Positions 58,163-64,000 of a stretch of 64,000 nucleotides of DNA are shown here, in pieces; position 1 is the stretch's first letter, and each line of letters begins with the position of its first letter. Under the pieces are notes generated by a model, which was given only the letters and a program-made list of their open reading frames with translations, ran no database searches and had not been told where the DNA came from. This stretch comes from Emcibacter nanhaiensis (GTDB lineage Bacteria > Pseudomonadota > Alphaproteobacteria > Sphingomonadales > Emcibacteraceae): contig NZ_VFIY01000005.1 in assembly GCF_006385175.1 (NCBI RefSeq), positions 7,501-71,500 on the forward strand. Direction: 5' to 3'. Both the position numbers and the translations under genes were made by a program.

Positions 58163-58918
58163 ATGCTCGAAATCAAGAATTTACATGTAAAAGTCGGGGA
58201 CAAGGAAATCCTCAAAGGCGTCGATCTCAACATCGGTGACGGTGAAGTGCACGCGATTATGGGCCCGAACGGCGCCGGGAAAAGCACCCTGAGCTATGCC
58301 CTGGCCGGACGCGACGGCTATGAGATTACTGACGGCGAAGTGCTGTTCCGCGGCAAAAACCTGCTCGACCTCGACGCCCACGAGCGCGCCGGCGAAGGCA
58401 TGTTCCTCGGGTTCCAGTATCCGGTGGAAATCCCCGGCGTGTCCAACATGAATTTCCTGAAGACGGCGGTCAACAGCCTGCGCAAATACCGCGGCGAGGA
58501 AGACATGCCGGCGGTGGAGCTGCTGAAACTGGTGCGGGAAAAGGCCAAGGAACTGGATCTTGATCCGGAAATGCTGAAACGTCCGGTTAATGTCGGCTTT
58601 TCCGGTGGCGAGAAAAAACGCAATGAAATGGTGCAGATGGCGGTGCTGGATCCGGTGTTCGCCCTGCTCGATGAAACCGACAGCGGTCTCGATATCGACG
58701 CGCTGCGGGTGGTGTCCGAAGGCATCAACCGGCTGCGCAGTCCGGAAAAATCCATCTTGCTGATCACCCATTACCAGCGGCTGCTGGATTATGTGGTGCC
58801 GGATTTTGTTCATGTGCTGGCTGATGGCCGGATCGTCAAGTCCGGCGGCAAGGAACTGGCGCTGGTGCTGGAAAAAGAAGGATATGCCGGGATCGGCATC
58901 GAGGATACGGCGGCCTGA
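58163..58918 (+). CDS. sufC: Fe-S cluster assembly ATPase SufC
   Basis: A 251-residue ABC-type ATPase. Walker A is MGPNGAGKSTLS, the signature FSGGEKKRNEMVQMA, and Walker B runs into LLDETDSGLDIDALR. It drives shape changes in SufB-SufD so that the cluster forms. AGGAAA is immediately before the ATG. Confidence 0.98.
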   Translation: MLEIKNLHVKVGDKEILKGVDLNIGDGEVHAIMGPNGAGKSTLSYALAGRDGYEITDGEVLFRGKNLLDLDAHERAGEGMFLGFQYPVEIPGVSNMNFLKTAVNSLRKYRGEEDMPAVELLKLVREKAKELDLDPEMLKRPVNVGFSGGEKKRNEMVQMAVLDPVFALLDETDSGLDIDALRVVSEGINRLRSPEKSILLITHYQRLLDYVVPDFVHVLADGRIVKSGGKELALVLEKEGYAGIGIEDTAA

Positions 58919-58926
58919 GACAGATT

Positions 58927-60219
58927 ATGACTTTAAAACGCTATATCGACAGTCCGGCGGTGGCCGGGGATTTCGAAGACGTCAGGGACAAACTGCCGGG
59001 GCCGGTGGTTCTTGCCGACGCGCGTCAGTCTGCATACGACAGCTTCCGTGCCGCCGGCCTGCCCGGGCCCAAGGTGGAAGAATGGAAATACAGCAATCTG
59101 ACCAAACTGGCGGCGGGAACCTTCTCTGTGGCGGAAAGAACCGACGGCGCCGGGGCGGAAGCGGCCCGCTTTTCCTCGGCCGCCCGGCTGGTGTTTGTCA
59201 ATGGTTTCTTCTCCGCGGTTCGTTCAAACCTGGCCGATATCACGGGTCTGACTCTTACTCCTCTGAGCAAGGCAACCCAGGATCAACTTGCCCAGTTTGC
59301 CAGTCTCGACGATGAAGACAGCCTGTCAGCCCTGAACAAGGCCATGTTTACCGATGGCTTTCTGCTCGACGTGGCGGACGGGGTAGAAATTCCAGGGGCG
59401 ATCGAGATCGTTTATCTGGCTGAAGAGCATGCCGATCGCAAGGCACTGCGCACCAGGAACCTGATCACTCTCGGTGAAGGAGCCAGCCTGGAACTGATCG
59501 AAAGTTTCAGGGGCTCTGACGGTCAGGCCTATTGGACGCAGAATATTTCCCATATCCGGCTGGCGCAGAAGGCCGCTCTGCACAGCTACACGCTGCAGCA
59601 GGAAGGTGACAAGGCGGTGCATATGAACCGCAAGACCGTGCATTTGGCGGACGCGGCCTCGTTTGAGAACCACAGTCTGCAGCTGGGCAGTGAAATGAGC
59701 CGCACGGAAATTTTCCCAGTGCTTAACGGCGAAGAGGCCGGCGTCACCCTGAAAGGCGCTTACCTCGCCCGCAACGGCCAGTCGCAGGATATTTTCACCC
59801 GCATGGATCACGCCAAGGGCCATTGCCAGAGTGAGCAGGTATTCCGCGGCGTGCTTGACAAGGGCGGCAAAACCGCCTTCCAGGGCAAGGTCATTGTCGA
59901 ACAGGATGCCCAGAAAACCAATGCCGACCAGTCCTGCAAGAATTTGCTGCTGGACCGCCAGGCCCAGGCCAACGCCAAGCCGGAATTGCTGATTTTCGCC
60001 GATGACGTGAAATGTTCCCATGGGGCGACGGTCGGCGAGCTGGATGAGATGGCGCTGTTTTATCTGGAAAGCCGCGGTCTTTCTCCGGCAGAAGCCCGCG
60101 CCATGCTGGTGCAGGCGTTCCTCGCCGAGGTGTTTGAGGAACTGGACAATGAAGAATTGCGCGAGGCCTTCCAGTCCCGGATCCGGGACTGGCTCGCAGC
60201 AAGCGGGGTGAACTCATGA
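58927..60219 (+). CDS. sufD: Fe-S cluster assembly protein SufD
   Basis: A 430-residue partner of SufB. GLPGPKVEEWKYSNLTKL at the N-terminus and ADDVKCSHGATVGELDEMALFYLESRGLS near the end are typical, including the His thought to take part in cluster building. Its stop overlaps the sufS ATG (ATGA). Confidence 0.96.
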   Translation: MTLKRYIDSPAVAGDFEDVRDKLPGPVVLADARQSAYDSFRAAGLPGPKVEEWKYSNLTKLAAGTFSVAERTDGAGAEAARFSSAARLVFVNGFFSAVRSNLADITGLTLTPLSKATQDQLAQFASLDDEDSLSALNKAMFTDGFLLDVADGVEIPGAIEIVYLAEEHADRKALRTRNLITLGEGASLELIESFRGSDGQAYWTQNISHIRLAQKAALHSYTLQQEGDKAVHMNRKTVHLADAASFENHSLQLGSEMSRTEIFPVLNGEEAGVTLKGAYLARNGQSQDIFTRMDHAKGHCQSEQVFRGVLDKGGKTAFQGKVIVEQDAQKTNADQSCKNLLLDRQAQANAKPELLIFADDVKCSHGATVGELDEMALFYLESRGLSPAEARAMLVQAFLAEVFEELDNEELREAFQSRIRDWLAASGVNS

Positions 60220-61466
60220 CGTCACATAATCCCAAGGCACTGAAATCAAACTATAATATCGAGGAGATCCGCCGCGATTTCCCGATTTTCGAGCAGCAGA
60301 TCCACGGCAAACCGCTGACCTTCCTCGACAGCGGCGCCAGCGCCCAGAAACCGCGCCAGGTGATCGAGCGACTCAGTCATTATTATTCCTGTGAATATTC
60401 CAATATTCACCGTGGGGTTTATTATCTGTCCCAGCTTGGCACCCAGCTCTATGAAGAGGCGCGCGGCCGGCTGAAGAATTTCATCAATGCTCCCGACGAC
60501 AAGGAAATCATTTTTGTCCGCGGTGCCACCGAAGCCATCAACCTGGTGGCCGCGACCTGGGGCCGGCAGAACCTGGGCCCCGGTGACGAGATCATCCTCA
60601 GCCGCATGGAGCATCACAGCAACATCGTGCCCTGGCAGATGGTACGGGATGAAAAGGACTTTGTCATTCAGGTGGCGCCGATCGACGACAAGGGCAATTT
60701 CCTGTTTGACGAATATGAGAAATTGTTGTCTGAGAAGACTAAACTGGTGGCCATCACCCATATCTCCAACAGCCTCGGCACCATCACCCCGATCAAGGAG
60801 ATCATCAGGGCCGCGCACAAGGTCGGCGCGCTGGTGCTGGTGGACGGCTGCCAGGCGATTCCCCATACCCGGGTCGACGTGCAGGATCTGGATGCGGATT
60901 TTTATGCCTTTTCCGGCCACAAGATGTATGGTCCGACCGGGGTCGGTGTGCTGTGGGGCCGCAAGGAGCTGCTGGACGCTATGCCCCCCTACCAGGGCGG
61001 CGGCGACATGATCCGCAGCGTGACTTTTGAAAAAACCACCTATAACGACCTGCCGCACAAGTTCGAAGCCGGCACCCCGCATATCGCCGGCGGCATCGGC
61101 CTGGGCGCGGCGGTGGACTATATGGAAAACCTCGGCTTCGACCTGATCGAGGACCATGAACAAAAACTGCTGGCCTATGCCAGGGAGCGTCTCGCCGAGG
61201 TCAAGGGCCTGCGGCTGGTGGGGCAGGCGGATCATATGGCAGGCATATTGTCCTTCACCATGGAAAACGCCCACCCCCATGATATCGGCACCATCCTGGA
61301 TCAGGAAGGAATCGCTATTCGCGCCGGGCATCATTGCGCCCAGCCGGTGATGGACTTTTTTGATGTGCCGGCTACGGCCCGGGCCTCGCTCGGCCTGTAT
61401 AATACATTTGAAGATATTGACCGGCTGGTGGCCGGTCTCGACAAAGTGAACCGGATATTCGGCTAA
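60216..61466 (+). CDS. sufS: Cysteine desulfurase SufS
   Basis: A 416-residue PLP enzyme taking sulfur from cysteine. The PLP Lys is in FYAFSGHKMYGPTGVGVLWG, and the catalytic Cys in IRAGHHCAQPVM. Class II desulfurases need a sulfur acceptor (SufE or SufU); none is in this operon. It should also feed sulfur to FdhD. Confidence 0.97.
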   Translation: MTSHNPKALKSNYNIEEIRRDFPIFEQQIHGKPLTFLDSGASAQKPRQVIERLSHYYSCEYSNIHRGVYYLSQLGTQLYEEARGRLKNFINAPDDKEIIFVRGATEAINLVAATWGRQNLGPGDEIILSRMEHHSNIVPWQMVRDEKDFVIQVAPIDDKGNFLFDEYEKLLSEKTKLVAITHISNSLGTITPIKEIIRAAHKVGALVLVDGCQAIPHTRVDVQDLDADFYAFSGHKMYGPTGVGVLWGRKELLDAMPPYQGGGDMIRSVTFEKTTYNDLPHKFEAGTPHIAGGIGLGAAVDYMENLGFDLIEDHEQKLLAYARERLAEVKGLRLVGQADHMAGILSFTMENAHPHDIGTILDQEGIAIRAGHHCAQPVMDFFDVPATARASLGLYNTFEDIDRLVAGLDKVNRIFG

Positions 61467-61487
61467 ATACTCAGGGTAACTAACAAG

Positions 61488-61901
61488 ATGAGCTTTCTGG
61501 ACGGATTTTATAATCGCGACGACAAGGACAAGGATCCTCAAAAGGAAAAGGACGTTAAGGCAACTTCCGGCGGCCCGGCGATCAGCGAGGAAGAACGGCG
61601 CGCGCTGAACCAGAAGATTGTCGAGGTGCTGCGGGAAATCTATGATCCGGAGATCCCGGTCAATATTTACGAGATGGGCCTGATCTATGATGTGGTCATT
61701 TCCGACACCGCCGATGTCACCATCGTCATGACCCTGACCACCCCCCATTGTCCGGTGGCGGAAAGCATGCCCGGGGAGATCGAGCTCAAGGTCCGCGATG
61801 TGGACGGTGTCGGCACTGTGAGTGTGGAGCTGGTGTGGGATCCGCCGTGGGACATGAGCATGATGAGCGAAGCCGCCCGCCTCGAGATGGGATTTATGTA
61901 G
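61488..61901 (+). CDS. SUF-associated MIP18/DUF59 protein (SufT-like)
   Basis: A 137-residue protein with an acidic, Lys/Asp-rich N-terminal 30 residues and a DUF59 domain (REIYDPEIPVNIYEMGLIYDV ... MTLTTPHCPVAESMP). The Cys of TPHCP is the key residue of this class. Such proteins act in cluster maturation or hand-over and are often named SufT or the SUF assembly protein. Followed by sufA after 9 bases. Confidence 0.92.
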   Translation: MSFLDGFYNRDDKDKDPQKEKDVKATSGGPAISEEERRALNQKIVEVLREIYDPEIPVNIYEMGLIYDVVISDTADVTIVMTLTTPHCPVAESMPGEIELKVRDVDGVGTVSVELVWDPPWDMSMMSEAARLEMGFM

Positions 61902-61910
61902 GAGAAGATG

Positions 61911-62249
61911 ATGTCAGCAGAAGCCGTATTGCAAATTTCCGATGCCGCTGCGGACCGGATCAAATTCCTGCTCGCGCAGCGCGGCAAGCCGTCCCTCGGC
62001 GTGCGCCTCGGCACCACCACCAAGGGCTGTAACGGCCTCAGTTACAAGGTGGATTATGTGGACGAGGAAACCCCCGGCGACGAGAAAGTGACCGACAAGG
62101 GGGTAACTGTCTATATCGACGGCATGTCCATGATTTACCTGATCGGCAGCACCATGGACTACAAAGAAGACAAGTTCCAGACCGGTTTTGTCTTTGAAAA
62201 TCCCAATGCTACCGGCACCTGCGGCTGCGGCGAAAGCTTCAGCGTTTAG
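61911..62249 (+). CDS. sufA: A-type Fe-S carrier SufA/IscA
   Basis: A 112-residue HesB/IscA protein. Three Cys ligands are visible: one in TTKGCNGLSY and two in the C-G-C-G tail (TCGCGESF). It takes clusters from SufBCD to target proteins. ATG codons are at 61908 and 61911; GGAG at 61901 is 6 bases from the second, so that one is used. Last gene of the suf operon, ending 3 bases from the convergent patatin gene. Confidence 0.94.
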   Translation: MSAEAVLQISDAAADRIKFLLAQRGKPSLGVRLGTTTKGCNGLSYKVDYVDEETPGDEKVTDKGVTVYIDGMSMIYLIGSTMDYKEDKFQTGFVFENPNATGTCGCGESFSV

Positions 62250-62252
62250 AGT

Positions 62253-64000
62253 CTAGAGCGCCTCGATCCGGGCCTGCAAATCTTCCAGCAGTTCCGGCAC
62301 TTCGCTGAGGTGCTGCTTTTCCGTTTCGAGAATGGCGAGGAAGGCCCGTTTTTTAAGGGCTTTCACATCGATCCGCTCGTCCAGATGTTCGAGAGAGGCC
62401 TGGTTGGCAAGGATGTCGATCAGCCGTTCGGCGCCGTTGAGCCGGCCCCACAGATAGTCATTCTCCCGGTCGGCGCGGCTGAAAAAGGCGCCGAAGGAGC
62501 GCATGGCCGTCCCGCGCAAAGGCATTTCATTCTGGTCCTTTTTCAGCACCGAGCCGTCGTTGGGGCTGATCCGGTTGACCAGGATTTCATTGAATTCCCC
62601 CAAGTCCTTGGCGCCCATGACGGAAAAGGTGATCACATCCCAGAAGGCGAAGCCCAGATAGGACACGGTCAGCTCATGGCCGACGGTTTCCTGCCAGGAC
62701 AGGTTGTTCTGCTCGGCGATCAGGCCGTCCGCCACGGCCCGGAATTTATCCAGGTTGAGGTCCTGGGCCAGCATATCGAGGGCGATCGATAATTCCTTCT
62801 TGCCGGCGGCAAGGGAACAGCTATTGGTCTCGCTGCTGGGATCGTCGTCAAAAGGTTCCTTGAGGAGCCGGCAAAAGATTTCCCGGATAATGTTACGGGT
62901 GGGGTCGGAAACAAACCCGATATCCTCCAGCGTGTCCAGCTTCTGCAGGACCTTGTAGAAATCGCCTTTGAGCCGGTCCAGCGCCTGCACGTCCAGCTCA
63001 TGTTCGCCGTATAGTTTGTTCAGTTCCTGGATCATGAACTGCAGCCGCCGGCGATGGTAATTGACATCGAAATTGACCAGGAAGCGGGCCCAGGCCGGAA
63101 GTTCCGCGTCCTCCTTGTGGCGATCGAACAGGTCGCCGACCCAGTCCAGCAGCTTGCCGCGAGCGCTGGCTTCCTTGAGCAGGTGGCCATACAGCCCGGT
63201 GAAACTTACCTCGTCCTGATAGGCCCAGCACTGCAGGATGGAAAAGACCTGCCGGCGTTTTGCGCTGCCGGGGGGGCAGTCGCAGATGTCGCCGATAATG
63301 CGGGTCAGGCGGGTCAGGCAGTTTCTCACCTTGAGGCGGGCATAGCCTTCATAGGAAAAGCCGGCATCGTCAACCGAGCGGGCGTTGGCCAGGTTGCGCC
63401 AGCAACGGATGTCGTCGGCGGTCACTTCGCCGTTCATATCGTCGGCGGAAATCTCCTTTACCAGCGCTTCCACATTGGGCTTGATGCTGTCGACCACGGT
63501 CTTGATGATGCGCACCTGCTGGTTCAGGGCCTGCACTTCCATCAGGTCGTCATGCATGGGCTGGTTCATGGGAATGTCCGACAGCGCGCCCTTGATGGTA
63601 TTGAGCAGGCTGGGCGGGGCGCCGGTCGGCTTGATGGACAGTTCTTCCGGATTGGGGTCGATATAGACAATACGCCGGTCCACCTTGCGAAAGGCCGGCC
63701 GGCCGTGGATGGCGGAGATCACCTGGTCGAACGGTTTGTTGTTCAGGATGCTGCCGTCCAGGAAGGAGGTCTTGTGCGGGTCCAGTCCGGCCAGGCGGTA
63801 ATCCCTGAAATTTCGGTCCAGGAAATTCTCCTTTTCCGCCCAGTCCTGTCCCAGATCCTTAAGAAAATGATCCACCTCCCTGAGCTGTGCCGGCGGAAAC
63901 GCCCCGGGGTAACAGGCGGTGGCCCGGGAGGCGAAACTCAGCGCCGGCAGGTCCTTTTTTTCAAAGTCACTGAAGCTGTCCTCGGGCACGGAGGTGAAAA
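62253..64000 (-). CDS. Patatin-like phospholipase with DUF3376, C-terminal part
   Basis: At least 582 residues to the window end, with the N-terminus outside. The frame is still open at base 64000 (F-T-S before a GTG), so 63989 is not the true start. SFLDGSILNNKPFDQVI carries the Asp of the patatin Ser-Asp dyad (DG motif), followed by RRIVYIDPNPE. The long helical region after it is like DUF3376. The GxSxG Ser must be in the part not seen. Lipid hydrolase activity is therefore likely but not provable here. Confidence 0.82.
   Translation of the reverse strand, partial: FTSVPEDSFSDFEKKDLPALSFASRATACYPGAFPPAQLREVDHFLKDLGQDWAEKENFLDRNFRDYRLAGLDPHKTSFLDGSILNNKPFDQVISAIHGRPAFRKVDRRIVYIDPNPEELSIKPTGAPPSLLNTIKGALSDIPMNQPMHDDLMEVQALNQQVRIIKTVVDSIKPNVEALVKEISADDMNGEVTADDIRCWRNLANARSVDDAGFSYEGYARLKVRNCLTRLTRIIGDICDCPPGSAKRRQVFSILQCWAYQDEVSFTGLYGHLLKEASARGKLLDWVGDLFDRHKEDAELPAWARFLVNFDVNYHRRRLQFMIQELNKLYGEHELDVQALDRLKGDFYKVLQKLDTLEDIGFVSDPTRNIIREIFCRLLKEPFDDDPSSETNSCSLAAGKKELSIALDMLAQDLNLDKFRAVADGLIAEQNNLSWQETVGHELTVSYLGFAFWDVITFSVMGAKDLGEFNEILVNRISPNDGSVLKKDQNEMPLRGTAMRSFGAFFSRADRENDYLWGRLNGAERLIDILANQASLEHLDERIDVKALKKRAFLAILETEKQHLSEVPELLEDLQARIEAL

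Noticed and set aside
60246-61748. 500-codon open frame antisense to sufS and the DUF59 gene
   Set aside because: Shadow frame across two well-identified genes.

Overview
This window is conserved core chromosome from an alphaproteobacterium. The evidence is the gene orders ubiG / lysC–ptsP–rodZ-like–ispG–hisS–prfA–prmC–DUF4167–clpB, secB / dnaQ–coaE–aroE–maf–ppsR / oriC / hemE–hemH–hemJ–rho, and mnmE–mnmG–rsmG–parA–parB, together with a suf operon led by an Rrf2 regulator. Families typical of that class are present (DUF4167, DUF1178, DUF6489, a Tim44-like protein, HemJ), and so are CtrA-type TTAA-N7-TTAA boxes. Codon use favours G/C in third positions. The genus cannot be fixed from the sequence; an Emcibacter/Kordiimonas/Sneathiella-like marine lineage is a guess. 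I found no rRNA, tRNA, IS element, prophage or CRISPR array.

Layout. 1-2.3 kb: end of an M23 peptidase gene, then a small membrane protein coupled to a multi-TM chemoreceptor. 2.3-16.3 kb: a minus-strand housekeeping block (clpB, DUF4167, prmC, prfA, hisS, ispG, rodZ-like, ptsP, a nitronate monooxygenase-like flavoprotein, lysC). 16.4-25.5 kb: ubiG, molybdenum-cofactor genes (fdhD, mobA), two GNATs, a nitrilase, grxC, comF, a methyltransferase, a P-loop kinase, mutT and argJ. 25.7-38.8 kb: secA, accA, xerD, a large secreted unknown, aroK-aroB, a CorC-like protein, XRE, Smr, mltA and a Tim44-like protein. 39-43.7 kb: fxsA, secB, dnaQ, coaE, aroE, maf, ppsR.

43.8-44.16 kb is almost certainly the chromosomal replication origin. 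It has five perfect TTATCCACA DnaA boxes, near-matches, two GANTC sites and an AT-rich unwinding stretch beside hemE, the same ppsR(DUF299)/hemE setting as Caulobacter Cori. 44.2-49.7 kb: hemE-hemH-hemJ, rho with a long leader, and nhaC. 49.9-56.0 kb: DUF6489, mnmE, mnmG, rsmG, parA, parB, with four parS-like sites spread over 50.3-54.2 kb, three of them inside coding sequence. 56.0-62.2 kb: a complete suf operon (rrf2-sufB-C-D-S-sufT-like-sufA) behind two copies of an ACCAAATTGGT palindrome. 62.25 kb to the end: the C-terminal part of a patatin/DUF3376 protein.

The strongest functional story is the replication and segregation locus: oriC and the ParABS centromere are 6-10 kb apart, with a CtrA-type box next to a parS site and a DnaA box inside the start of parA. 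Other unusual points are a SecA with two tandem SEC-C zinc motifs, an unlisted 46-aa membrane ORF between aroK and a large secreted unknown, and a 9-bp divergent comF/methyltransferase junction. I did not find a new multi-gene defence or mobile system.
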